From positions 1-37,840 of the forward strand of contig NZ_LZMC01000061.1 in assembly GCF_001668615.1 (NCBI RefSeq): 37,840 bases of DNA. The letters are read 5' to 3'. Positions 7,367 through 15,986 of this stretch are shown piece by piece. The notes beneath the pieces were generated by a model. The model saw nothing but the letters and a program-made list of their open reading frames with translations, made no database searches and was not told where the DNA came from. The number at the start of each line of letters is the position of its first letter. Position 1 is the stretch's first letter. This stretch comes from Mycobacterium sp. 1274761.0. Lineage in GTDB: Bacteria > Actinomycetota > Actinomycetes > Mycobacteriales > Mycobacteriaceae. Made by a program: the position numbers and the translations under genes.

Positions 7367-8176
7367 ATGACCGCCCCCGATTCACCCGCAGCCGACCCGA
7401 GCACCAACGGTGGTCCGCAGCGTCGGGGGTTCGGCGTGGACGTCGGCGGCAGCGGCGTCAAGGGCGGCATCGTCGACCTCGAGACGGGCCAGTTGATCGG
7501 TGACCGGTTCAAGCTCGCGACGCCGCAGCCGGCCACCCCGGAAGCGGTCAGCAAGACCGTCGCGGCCGTCGTCCGCGAATTCGGTTGGACCGACAAGGTC
7601 GGCGTCACCTACCCCGGCGTGGTCACCGACGGCATCGTGCGCACGGCGGCGAACGTTGACAAGGCCTGGATCGGATGCAACGCCAGCGAGTTCTTCGGCA
7701 AGGAACTCGATGGCCAACCGGTCACCGTGCTCAACGACGCCGACGCCGCCGGGCTGGCCGAGGAGAAGTTCGGCGCGGGGCGCGACAACACCGGCGTGAT
7801 CGTGTTGCTGACGTTCGGCACCGGCATCGGCTCAGCCGTCATCCATAACGGCGTGCTGCTGCCCAACACCGAGTTCGGCCACCTCGAGGTCGGCGGTAAG
7901 GAGGCCGAGCACCGCGCCGCCTCCTCGGTCAAGGAGAACAAGGGCTGGAGCTACGAGCGCTGGTGCAAAGAGGTCACCAAGGTGCTCGTCGCGATTGAGA
8001 ACGCGATCTGGCCGGATCTGTTCATTGCCGGCGGCGGCATCAGCCGCAAGGCCGACAAATGGCTGCCGCTGCTCGAAAATCGCACGCCGATCGTGGCCGC
8101 CACCCTGCAGAACACCGCGGGAATCGTGGGAGCGGCGATGGCTTCAGAGTTTGACGTCACAGCTACTGCTCAGTAG
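7367..8176 (+). CDS. ppgK: polyphosphate glucokinase
   Basis: Cytoplasmic ROK-family kinase that phosphorylates glucose at C6, in mycobacteria using polyphosphate as well as ATP. 269 residues. FGVDVGGSGVKGGIVD near residues 21-36 is the phosphate-1 loop, LNDADAAG holds the catalytic Asp, TFGTGIGSA is the phosphate-2 loop and TEFGHLEVGG contacts the sugar. The usual ROK Cys-rich zinc motif is absent, as is typical for PpgK. The ATG at 7367 was chosen because it begins the family's short N-terminal arm and has a -10 hexamer 8 nt upstream. It is divergent from suhB. Confidence 0.95.
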   Translation: MTAPDSPAADPSTNGGPQRRGFGVDVGGSGVKGGIVDLETGQLIGDRFKLATPQPATPEAVSKTVAAVVREFGWTDKVGVTYPGVVTDGIVRTAANVDKAWIGCNASEFFGKELDGQPVTVLNDADAAGLAEEKFGAGRDNTGVIVLLTFGTGIGSAVIHNGVLLPNTEFGHLEVGGKEAEHRAASSVKENKGWSYERWCKEVTKVLVAIENAIWPDLFIAGGGISRKADKWLPLLENRTPIVAATLQNTAGIVGAAMASEFDVTATAQ

Positions 8177-8220
8177 TGACGCGCGGCGGCGCAGACGTAA
8201 CGGCTTGCCGGGGTCAAATT

Positions 8221-8260
8221 CGCCGCTCGAGGCGGCGATACCCCACACTGTCGTTACAAT
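8221..8260 (+). promoter_or_regulatory. candidate sigA promoter with an overlapping hairpin
   Basis: TACAAT at 8255-8260 is one base from the vegetative -10 consensus and is the best promoter element in the 215-bp gap between ppgK and sigA. No TTGACA-like -35 is present at the right distance; instead the place is taken by an inverted repeat, CGCCGC-TCGAG-GCGGCG (8221-8237). The repeat could end ppgK transcription or bind a protein. The leader to the sigA GTG would be about 125 nt. Nothing else stands out in this gap. Confidence 0.5.
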
Positions 8261-8391
8261 GGTCTACGGCGGCCGCAACGGAAAAGCGGTGAGTATCCCC
8301 CGCAGATATCAACGCCACATTCGACATAGCAGACGCTTTTCGATGGTGCATGCCCCCAGGCCATCGAAATCCTCATGACCGAAAGGGTGAC

Positions 8392-9921
<1,530 letters not shown>

Positions 9922-9970
9922 CACGCCGGTTTCGCGACTAGTTTGATGAGCTAGCGGGTATGTTGCTGGT

Positions 9971-10363
9971 ATGACTCGTGCGCTGTATGCAGTAGTGGCG
10001 GCCCTGGCTTTCGCCGTTCTCGCGGCGCCCTCGGCGGCCGCGGGCCCCGAAGATGTTCCGGTGCCGAACATGAAGACCGGCGCCGCACTGGGCGCGCCAT
10101 GCGGAAGCGCGGTCACGTGGGTGTTCGGTTGGGACGACAGCGGCAACGTGCTGGCGTGCCGGCGCCCGGTCCCTAAAGACACCTACCGCTGGGTGGACGG
10201 CGGAACGCTGGTCGGCGTCCGCGAGAAGGGTGATTCCTGCATCCTCGACGTGTACGGCAAGTCACCGGATTTCCGTGAGCATGTCGCTGCGCAAACACCT
10301 GACGGTTACGCTCTCTTCTGCGAATACCCCTGGAACGTCTGGGCCACCCACCCGATCGCGTAG
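9971..10363 (+). CDS. secreted protein of unknown function
   Basis: Product of 130 residues, not recognised. MTRALYAVVAALAFAVLAAPSAAA is a clear Sec signal peptide with cleavage expected after the AAA at residue 24. The mature part, about 106 residues, has four Cys (in APCGS, LACRR, DSCIL and LFCEY), probably two disulfides, and Trp/Tyr-rich segments, so it looks like a small folded exported protein. A TATGTT hexamer at 9959-9964, 6 nt before the ATG, suggests leaderless transcription. It follows sigA, where M. tuberculosis as I remember it has no gene before ridA. It is convergent with the next secreted protein. Confidence 0.7.
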   Translation: MTRALYAVVAALAFAVLAAPSAAAGPEDVPVPNMKTGAALGAPCGSAVTWVFGWDDSGNVLACRRPVPKDTYRWVDGGTLVGVREKGDSCILDVYGKSPDFREHVAAQTPDGYALFCEYPWNVWATHPIA

Positions 10364-10368
10364 GCACG

Positions 10369-10998
10369 CTAGCTTTGCGATCCGGCTGCGTGCGGATCGA
10401 CGACCGTGAATGCGATGTGCTTCACCACCGTCTCGCCTTGCGGCAGGCAGCTGGTGCCCTGATCGGCGGTGAACCCGTCGCAATGCGGAGCCCGTAGGTT
10501 CCACGAGACGTCGACGGTGTGGGACCCGACCGGTAATGGCGCCAATGAGCCCAGCCCGACGGTATTGATCGCCTGCACCCCGGGCGCGGACGGAAGCTGG
10601 CCGGTCCAGATCTTGTTGTCGCCGGGGAACGCGTGGTTGGTCTGGTAGGCCGAGCCCGCGTCGACGACGTATTCGATGCTCTGCAGCGCAGCGCGGAAGT
10701 TATCCAGCGGCGTGGCGTAGACGGTCTCAAAGCCCGGCGGCTTTTGCTCGTAACTGTTGGCCATGGTCCATGGGATCGAGACGGCCCACGCCTCGCCGAC
10801 GGGCAGCTGGGAGCACGCGGGCGTGAGGACTGCGACCGAGTAGCCGTACTGCTGCTTCAACGTGCGGCCATTCGAGACGCACGGTTCGGCCGGCGGCCAT
10901 TTCGCGGCGGCCGGTGGACTCGCGACGAGCCCGGCGGCGATGAGCGCCGCGGTGGGCAGTGCTGTCCAGAGAGCGTGACTGATGGCTCGATGGGACAT
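10369..10998 (-). CDS. secreted protein of unknown function
   Basis: Product of 209 residues, not recognised. The first 32 residues form a Sec signal peptide, with cleavage likely at PPAAA-KWPP. The mature region contains four Cys (EPCVS, TPACS, PHCDG, SCLPQ) and ends with a beta-rich segment, VGSHTVDVSWNLRAPHCDGF ... ETVVKHIAFTVVDP, that resembles an immunoglobulin-like or sugar-binding sandwich; this is a guess from strand pattern only. GGGAGGA lies 6 nt before the ATG, a strong ribosome site. It sits tail to tail with the smaller secreted protein. Confidence 0.7.
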   Translation of the reverse strand: MSHRAISHALWTALPTAALIAAGLVASPPAAAKWPPAEPCVSNGRTLKQQYGYSVAVLTPACSQLPVGEAWAVSIPWTMANSYEQKPPGFETVYATPLDNFRAALQSIEYVVDAGSAYQTNHAFPGDNKIWTGQLPSAPGVQAINTVGLGSLAPLPVGSHTVDVSWNLRAPHCDGFTADQGTSCLPQGETVVKHIAFTVVDPHAAGSQS

Positions 10999-11132
10999 GT
11001 CGTCCTCCCAAAACCCCGACCCGCATCCCGGTCAATGGAGCAAGCAAACTCCCGGTGAATTGCCAAGTCAACAATCGATAGCGTGGTTAATTTCTCCGCG
11101 GCACGTGTCCGCCGCACGTCACGAGCGGGTCG

Positions 11133-11912
11133 TCACTTACGTTTCGGGCGCACTTTGTATGTCGCGGGCCATGATTCACGGGTCTCGTCGCCCGACAGCG
11201 GGATGCCCTTGCTGCCGATCCGGATGTCGTAGGCCTCTTTGCCCGCACCCACTTCGCGCTTGACCGCCTCAGTGGCCGCATACATCAACTGGTCGATCTC
11301 GGCCTCGGCGAAGGTGACGAACGACGTCTTGCGTTCCTCGTCATCGCTGGGACCCATCTGCTCCGGTAGCACCCGCGTCGCCAGCGCGGCCAACGCCAGC
11401 AGCGAGAACGGGATGACCCAGTAGCACACGAACGACAGCGGCGTCTTGGTGTCGAGAATGGTGGCGTGGCCGTACACGATCGGCGGGATCGCCGACGACA
11501 CCGTCATACCGCCGAACGCGCCCACCCAGATCCACGTCAGCAGCGTCGTGATCTTGGAGAACGTGTCGCTGGCGATTACTTCCTCTGGCTGGTCGACCTC
11601 AGCGAACTCGCGCACGAACGGACGCCCGATCAGCACACTGGTCAGCGCGACCAGAAAAATGCCGGCATTGCTGAGCGGCTGCATCCACTGCTGCATGAAC
11701 GTCTCGCTCACCGAAAACGTGAGGATCGCCAGCACGATAAACGTTCCGACGGCACCGGTTTCGAGTGTCCGGCTCGGTGTCCCCTTCACCCGGCCGATGA
11801 CGAACGACGCCACCGCGACCGCCAGCGCGATCAATACGGCAGCCCCGAACGGCACGTTGCCGACCAATACCCAATAAACGACCCAAGGCGCGAACCCCAC
11901 CAGAATGCTCAC
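11133..11912 (-). CDS. multi-pass membrane protein of unknown function
   Basis: Product of 259 residues with about six membrane helices (near residues 4-19, 22-40, 53-68, 79-96, 120-143 and 159-180) followed by a hydrophilic C-terminal domain of about 75 residues (SDDEERKTSFVTFAEAEIDQLMYAATEA ...). No transporter or enzyme motif is recognised. The start is GTG; TACACT on the minus strand (11926-11921) ends 8 nt before it, so a leaderless mRNA is likely. It is divergent from ridA, 60 bp away, and is not at this place in M. tuberculosis as far as I remember. Confidence 0.68.
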   Translation of the reverse strand: MSILVGFAPWVVYWVLVGNVPFGAAVLIALAVAVASFVIGRVKGTPSRTLETGAVGTFIVLAILTFSVSETFMQQWMQPLSNAGIFLVALTSVLIGRPFVREFAEVDQPEEVIASDTFSKITTLLTWIWVGAFGGMTVSSAIPPIVYGHATILDTKTPLSFVCYWVIPFSLLALAALATRVLPEQMGPSDDEERKTSFVTFAEAEIDQLMYAATEAVKREVGAGKEAYDIRIGSKGIPLSGDETRESWPATYKVRPKRK

Positions 11913-11959
11913 GGTGGGTCAGTGTAGGTAGCCGCATCCGCGGGGACGACAGTCAGCAC

Positions 11960-11965
11960 TAAATT
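11960..11965 (+). promoter_or_regulatory. -10 element of a leaderless ridA-like gene
   Basis: TAAATT ends 7 nt before the GTG at 11973. The divergent membrane-protein gene has a matching TACACT on the other strand (11926-11921), so this 60-bp gap seems to hold two leaderless promoters back to back. Confidence 0.5.
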
Positions 11966-11972
11966 TGTAACG

Positions 11973-12365
11973 GTGACCGAGCGTCAGAACGTGTCGTCGG
12001 ACTCCGGGTTCGAGACCACCGTCGGATATTCACGGGCTGTGCGCGTCGGACCCAACGTGTGGGTGTCCGGCACGACGGCGCCCGGCGACACCATCACCGA
12101 CCAGACGCGGGCAGCAATGCGTCGCATAGAGACCGCGCTGACCAAGGCTGGCGCCCGCCTGTCCGATGTGGTGCGCACGCGGATGTTCGTCACCGACATC
12201 TCCCACTGGCAAGCGGTCGCGGCGGTGCACGCGGAGTTCTTCGGCGACGTGCGGCCGGTGACGACGATGGTGGAGGTCTCGGCGCTCATCTCCCCCGACT
12301 TGATGATCGAGATCGAGGTCGATGCTTACACCAGCGGTGCGAACGAACCGTCGGGCCCCGGTTGA
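11973..12365 (+). CDS. Rid (YjgF/YER057c/UK114) family protein
   Basis: Product of 130 residues (Rv2704-like). The fold markers are clear: VWVSGTTAPG, DQTRAAMRRIETALTKAGARLSDVVRTRMFVTDI and MIEIEVDAY. Classical RidA hydrolyses reactive enamine/imine intermediates from PLP enzymes and needs an Arg in the FPARSxVEV strand. Here the matching strand reads RPVTTMVEV, so Thr replaces that Arg. This places the protein with Rid subfamilies not known to have imine deaminase activity, and the symbol ridA is therefore withheld. The GTG start is supported by the -10 spacing. Confidence 0.88.
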   Translation: MTERQNVSSDSGFETTVGYSRAVRVGPNVWVSGTTAPGDTITDQTRAAMRRIETALTKAGARLSDVVRTRMFVTDISHWQAVAAVHAEFFGDVRPVTTMVEVSALISPDLMIEIEVDAYTSGANEPSGPG

Positions 12366-12664
12366 TAGGGCGTGACTCTGGTCACAGCGTCGGCGGGAAG
12401 CGGACCGTACAGATGCGGGAACAGCATCGACTCCGGGTCGGTCGGTACGCCGGGCTCCCATCGCACCGGGGCGGTCAACCGGTCGGGATCGACGTGCAGC
12501 AGCACGAGGTCGGCTCGACCGGCATAGAGCCGGTTGGCAGGCAGATGAACCTGCTCAGGCGTCGAAAGATGGATGAAACCGACGGCGTCGAGAGAGTCCG
12601 GCCGGTGCTCGCCGCGGTCCTTGGCGACCTGCCAATCGGCCGAGGCACAGATGTGCAGAAGCAT
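12326..12664 (-). CDS. DUF952 family protein
   Basis: Product of 112 residues. The DUF952 signatures are present: a start with MLLHICASADWQ, then DSVGFIHLST-like DAVGFIHLSTPEQV at about residues 27-40, LLHVDPDRL and WEPG ... FPHLYGPL. The family has an ADP-ribosyltransferase-like fold by later classification, but no activity is known to me for this member. The longest frame runs far upstream; I chose the ATG at 12664, which begins the domain and has GGGTGAAGGG in front. Its 3' end overlaps the Rid-family gene by 40 bp on the opposite strand. Confidence 0.85.
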   Translation of the reverse strand: MLLHICASADWQVAKDRGEHRPDSLDAVGFIHLSTPEQVHLPANRLYAGRADLVLLHVDPDRLTAPVRWEPGVPTDPESMLFPHLYGPLPADAVTRVTPYQPGPDGSFAPLV

Positions 12665-12729
12665 CCCTTCACCCTGCCGTCTCGGCAACTTCGCTAGGCG
12701 TGAAAAACGACACACCCGCATACGGCTGG

Positions 12730-12755
12730 GGAACAACGCCGAAACCGAATACGTC
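12730..12755 (+). promoter_or_regulatory. ECF-type promoter candidate before the DUF7455 gene
   Basis: GGAAC (12730-12734), preceded by GG, is followed after exactly 17 nt by CGTC (12752-12755). This matches the SigE/SigH-type layout (GGAAC-N17-CGTT) except for the last base. The expected transcript start is near 12762, about 60 nt before the DUF7455 ATG. The rest of the 156-bp gap shows no clear vegetative promoter. Confidence 0.4.
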
Positions 12756-12820
12756 TGAGAGAGTGGACATGCGTGAAAGCGGGTATTAACCGCTTCACCA
12801 CGAGCAGAGACGGAGGAGCC

Positions 12821-13021
12821 ATGAACGCAACTCTGACCAGTCCCGAACTGACCCGGGCTGATCGCTGCGATCGATGCGGCGCCGCTGCTCGCGTGCGGGC
12901 AAAGTTGCCCTCCGGTGCAGAGCTGCTGTTCTGCCAGCACCACGCCAACGAACACGAGGCCAAGCTCATCGCAATGGCCGCGGTGCTCGAGGTCAGCGCG
13001 GCCGACCCGGTCGACGCCTAA
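12821..13021 (+). CDS. DUF7455 small cysteine-containing protein
   Basis: Product of 66 residues. RCDRCGAAARVRAKL and LLFCQHHANEH give a C-x2-C ... C-x2-H arrangement, a likely zinc-binding knuckle. I recognise the DUF7455 family of actinobacteria, often close to sigma-factor genes; function unknown. I chose the ATG at 12821 because GGAGGAG lies 3-9 nt upstream and the family starts there. The yihY-type gene follows after 24 nt and may be co-transcribed. An ECF-like promoter lies upstream. Confidence 0.82.
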   Translation: MNATLTSPELTRADRCDRCGAAARVRAKLPSGAELLFCQHHANEHEAKLIAMAAVLEVSAADPVDA

Positions 13022-13045
13022 TCGTTCTGGGATGCTGGGCTGGTC

Positions 13046-14047
13046 ATGAATGACCAGCATCCGGTGACGCCTAAGCCGTCGAAGCACCACATCTGGCACA
13101 TCACCAAACGGACGCTGTCGAAAAGCTGGGACGATTCGATCTTCTCGGAGTCCGCTCAGGCGGCCTTCTGGTGTGCGTTGTCGCTACCGCCCTTGTTGTT
13201 GGGAATGCTCGGCAGCCTCGCCTACATCGCGCCGCTGTTCGGGCCGGAGACGCTGCCGATGATCGAAGAGCGGTTGATCAACATCGCCAACAGCTTCTTC
13301 TCCAAGAACGTGGTCAACGAGATCATCGCGCCAACCGTGCATGACATCGTCAAGGGCGCCCGCGGCGAGGTGGTCTCGCTCGGCTTTGTCATCTCGCTGT
13401 GGGCCGGCTCGTCGGCAGTGTCGGCGTTCGTCGATTCGATCACCGAAGCGCACGACCAGACACCGCTGCGCCATCCCGTGCGCCAGCGGTTCTTCGCGCT
13501 GGGGCTCTACGTGGTGATGCTGGTGGTCGCGATCGCGACGGCGCCGTTCGTCGCGCTGGGTCCGCTCAAGATCGGCCAGCACATCCCCGAAAGTTGGGAG
13601 AACGCGCTGCGGTACGGCTACTACCCGGTGCTGTTTTTCGGTCTGTTGATATCGGTGACATTCCTCTACCGGGTGTCGCTGCCCAAACCGCTGCCGTCGC
13701 ACCGGCTGGTGCTCGGCGCCCTGCTGGCCACGTTGGTGTTTCTGGTCGCCACGGTCGGCCTGCGCGTCTACCTGACCTACATCACCTCCACCGGCTACAC
13801 CTACGGCGCGCTGGCGACCCCCATCGCGTTCCTGCTGTTCGCGTTCTTCCTGGGCTTCGCAATCATGATTGGCGCCGAACTCAACGCCGCGGTGCAGGAG
13901 GAATGGCCAGCGCCGGCCACCCATGCCAAGCGGTTGCGGTGGTGGCTGGAAGAGAAGGCCGCCGAATCGCTGGAATCCCTCAACGGCGGTTCGACCGTCG
14001 ACTCACCGGCCACCACCGCTGGAAAAAGTGACGCCGCTACGTCTTGA
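13046..14047 (+). CDS. YihY/BrkB family inner membrane protein
   Basis: Product of 333 residues (Rv2707-like). Six membrane segments are visible, among them FWCALSLPPLLLGMLGSLAYI, VVSLGFVISLWAGSSAVSAFV, LGLYVVMLVVAIATAPFVAL, PVLFFGLLISVTFLYRV, VLGALLATLVFLVATVGLRV and IAFLLFAFFLGFAIMIGAELN. The last, ending in GAELNA, is the YihY/UPF0761 hallmark. A polar tail of about 45 residues follows. The family was once called ribonuclease BN in error; the transported or bound partner is unknown. Confidence 0.9.
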   Translation: MNDQHPVTPKPSKHHIWHITKRTLSKSWDDSIFSESAQAAFWCALSLPPLLLGMLGSLAYIAPLFGPETLPMIEERLINIANSFFSKNVVNEIIAPTVHDIVKGARGEVVSLGFVISLWAGSSAVSAFVDSITEAHDQTPLRHPVRQRFFALGLYVVMLVVAIATAPFVALGPLKIGQHIPESWENALRYGYYPVLFFGLLISVTFLYRVSLPKPLPSHRLVLGALLATLVFLVATVGLRVYLTYITSTGYTYGALATPIAFLLFAFFLGFAIMIGAELNAAVQEEWPAPATHAKRLRWWLEEKAAESLESLNGGSTVDSPATTAGKSDAATS

Positions 14048-14273
14048 GCCGCTCGTAGATCTTCTTGCAGTCGGGGCATACCGGGGAACCGGGTTTGGCC
14101 GCCTTGGTGACGGGAAACACCTCACCGCACAGCGCGACCACATGCGTGCCCATGACGGCGCTTTCGGCGATCTTGTCCTTCTTGACGTAGTGGAAGTACT
14201 TCGGCGTATCGCTGCCGGTCCCGTCGTCGACCCGTTCGTCGGTGTCGGTGCGCTCGATCGTCTGGGTTTGCAT
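14037..14273 (-). CDS. DUF3039 protein
   Basis: Product of 78 residues (Rv2708c-like). A short acidic lead is followed by KYFHYVKKDKI, MGTHVVALCGEVFPV and SPVCPDCKKIYERL. One Cys in ALCGE and the CPDC pair may bind zinc. This is the DUF3039 pattern, with unknown function; it is one of three small Cys-pair proteins in this window. I chose the ATG at 14273 (MQTQTIERT) over the longest frame, whose extra residues overlap the divergent DUF3099 gene. The 3' end overlaps the yihY-type gene by 11 bp. Confidence 0.85.
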   Translation of the reverse strand: MQTQTIERTDTDERVDDGTGSDTPKYFHYVKKDKIAESAVMGTHVVALCGEVFPVTKAAKPGSPVCPDCKKIYERLKT

Positions 14274-14350
14274 GGGTTCATTGTGCCCGGCCAGAGACCG
14301 GGAGGAAACCGATCGGGTCGACCGCGGAATGGTGTGGAACAGTGGGACAT

Positions 14351-14749
14351 ATGAAACACGGCCCACAGCTGGGTTTCGACGACGACGGACGTCCCGTCCT
14401 CATCACCGCCGCCGCGCCAAGCTATGAAGAGCAGCATCGCGAACGCGTGCGCAAGTACTTGACGATCATGGCGTTCCGTATCCCGGCGCTCATCCTGGCT
14501 GCGGTGGCCTATGGCGTCTGGCAGAACGGACTCGTCTCGCTGGCGATCCTGGTGGCGTCGATACCGCTGCCGTGGATCGCCGTGCTCATCGCCAACGACC
14601 GTCCGCCGCGCCGGGCCGAAGAGCCTCGTCGCTACGCCGCCCGCCGCATCCCGCTGTTCCCGACGGCGGAACGGCCCGCGCTCGAGCAGCGTCCCCGGTC
14701 AACGCCGCAACACGACGACGGCGAGGCGACGGGCGGCGTTCCTTCCTGA
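14351..14749 (+). CDS. DUF3099 membrane protein
   Basis: Product of 132 residues (Rv2709-like). ITAAAPSYEEQHRERVRKYL is a conserved cytoplasmic lead; two membrane helices follow at about residues 40-57 and 62-79, then a polar, Arg/Pro-rich tail. This is the DUF3099 pattern, function unknown. ATG at 14351 was preferred over GTG at 14342 by homology. It lies directly upstream of the sigB control region, on the same strand but 147 bp away. Confidence 0.82.
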   Translation: MKHGPQLGFDDDGRPVLITAAAPSYEEQHRERVRKYLTIMAFRIPALILAAVAYGVWQNGLVSLAILVASIPLPWIAVLIANDRPPRRAEEPRRYAARRIPLFPTAERPALEQRPRSTPQHDDGEATGGVPS

Positions 14750-14763
14750 GCCGCAACTTGCGA

Positions 14764-14785
14764 GATTCTCAGATGATTCTCAGAT
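14764..14785 (+). repeat. tandem 11-bp repeat upstream of sigB (MprA-box-like)
   Basis: GATTCTCAGAT occurs twice in a row (14764-14774 and 14775-14785). Read another way, it is two identical 8-mers, ATTCTCAG, with a 3-bp gap, 19 bp in all. The response regulator MprA is known to bind a 19-bp site made of two loosely conserved 8-bp direct repeats and to act directly on sigB in M. tuberculosis, so this is a natural candidate. The repeat is about 50 bp upstream of the ECF-type -35. Confidence 0.6.
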
Positions 14786-14833
14786 CGGCGCAACAAAACC
14801 GCTGATCAACACGTGTGAACGGGCCGGTTCGTG

Positions 14834-14859
14834 GGAACTCTTCGAAGCGATTGGGCGTT
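14834..14859 (+). promoter_or_regulatory. ECF-sigma promoter of sigB
   Basis: GGAAC (14834-14838), 17 nt, then CGTT (14856-14859): an exact fit to the mycobacterial SigE/SigH promoter pattern, known to drive sigB in M. tuberculosis. The transcript should start near 14866, giving a leader of about 30 nt with AGGAGG (14886-14891) 5 nt before the sigB ATG. Confidence 0.85.
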
Positions 14860-14896
14860 GAAGTTCTTGACAGTTCGAGCCGAGCAGGAGGCCCTG

Positions 14897-15856
14897 ATGG
14901 CGAATGCCACGTTAAGCCGCATTGACCACGATCTGGACGCTCAGAGTCCAGCCGCTGATCTGGTGCGGGTGTACCTGAACGGCATCGGCAAAACCGCCCT
15001 GTTGAACGCCGCCGACGAGGTGGAGCTGGCAAAGCGCATCGAGGCCGGGCTCTACGCCCAGCATCTGCTGGAGACCCGCAAGCGTCTCGGCGAGAACCGC
15101 AAACGCGATCTCGCGATCATCGTGCGCGACGGCCAGGCTGCGCGCAGCCACCTGCTCGAGGCCAACCTTCGTCTCGTGGTGTCGCTCGCCAAGCGCTACA
15201 CCGGCCGCGGCATGCCGCTGCTCGACCTGATTCAGGAAGGCAACCTCGGCCTGATCCGCGCGATGGAGAAGTTCGACTACACCAAGGGCTTCAAGTTCTC
15301 GACGTACGCGACGTGGTGGATCCGGCAGGCGATCACCCGCGGAATGGCCGACCAGAGCCGCACTATCCGGCTTCCGGTCCATCTCGTCGAGCAGGTCAAC
15401 AAGCTCGCCCGGATCAAGCGCGAGATGCACCAGAACCTCGGCCGTGAGGCCACCGATGAGGAGCTGGCCGCTGAATCGGGCATCCCGGTGGAGAAGATCA
15501 CCGATCTGCTGGAGCACAGCCGCGACCCGGTGAGCCTCGACATGCCGGTCGGCAGCGACGAGGAGGCGCCGCTCGGTGACTTCATCGAAGACGCGGAGGC
15601 GATGTCGGCCGAGAACGCCGTCATCTCCGAACTGCTGCACACCGACATCCGCCACGTGCTGGCCACGCTCGACGAGCGCGAGCAGCAGGTGATCCGGCTG
15701 CGGTTCGGTCTCGACGACGGACAGCCGCGCACGCTCGACCAGATCGGCAAGCTCTTCGGGCTGTCCCGCGAGCGGGTGCGCCAAATCGAGCGTGAGGTGA
15801 TGGCCAAACTGCGCAACGGTGAGCGCGCCGACCGCCTACGCTCCTACGCTAGCTAG
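14897..15856 (+). CDS. sigB: stress sigma factor SigB
   Basis: Primary-like sigma-70 factor used in stress and stationary phase, very similar to SigA but without the long N-terminal tail. 319 residues. Region 1.2 is at about residues 21-55, regions 2.1-2.4 at about 95-165 with [13 protein letters not shown], and the region 4.2 helix-turn-helix at about 275-310 ([20 protein letters not shown]). I chose the ATG at 14897 ([10 protein letters not shown]), with AGGAGG in front; this gives nearly the M. tuberculosis length. An ECF promoter and a direct repeat precede it and an intrinsic terminator follows, so it is probably a single-gene unit. Confidence 0.97.
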   Translation: MANATLSRIDHDLDAQSPAADLVRVYLNGIGKTALLNAADEVELAKRIEAGLYAQHLLETRKRLGENRKRDLAIIVRDGQAARSHLLEANLRLVVSLAKRYTGRGMPLLDLIQEGNLGLIRAMEKFDYTKGFKFSTYATWWIRQAITRGMADQSRTIRLPVHLVEQVNKLARIKREMHQNLGREATDEELAAESGIPVEKITDLLEHSRDPVSLDMPVGSDEEAPLGDFIEDAEAMSAENAVISELLHTDIRHVLATLDEREQQVIRLRFGLDDGQPRTLDQIGKLFGLSRERVRQIEREVMAKLRNGERADRLRSYAS

Positions 15857-15872
15857 CGACCCTTCTCACTAA

Positions 15873-15910
15873 GACCCGCCGGTGCCCAGCGCGCATCGGC
15901 GGGTCTTTTT
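15873..15910 (+). terminator. intrinsic terminator after sigB
   Basis: GACCCGCCGGTGC pairs with GCATCGGCGGGTC (13 pairs, one G-U) around a 7-nt loop and is followed at once by five T. This is a complete Rho-independent terminator, less usual in mycobacteria, where long T tracts are rare. It separates sigB from ideR. Confidence 0.88.
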
Positions 15911-15957
15911 GGTCACACGCTGACAGCGTAGAACCATTGTTCGCCCAGCTAGGCCGG

Positions 15958-15963
15958 TAGACT
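15958..15963 (+). promoter_or_regulatory. candidate -10 of ideR
   Basis: TAGACT at 15958-15963, with a weak TTGTTC 15 nt upstream, would start a transcript near 15970, leaving a 16-nt leader with AAGGG before the ideR ATG. No iron box is visible here, in line with ideR not being strongly iron-regulated. Confidence 0.4.
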
Positions 15964-15986
15964 CACGGCTGACGAAGGGTTGCCTC

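Noticed and set aside
14867..14872. Perfect TTGACA just after the sigB ECF promoter
   Set aside because: No -10 hexamer lies 16-18 nt downstream; that place holds the ribosome site of sigB.
15911..15986. Iron box in front of ideR
   Set aside because: No TTAGGTTAGGCTAACCTAA-like palindrome is present in the gap.
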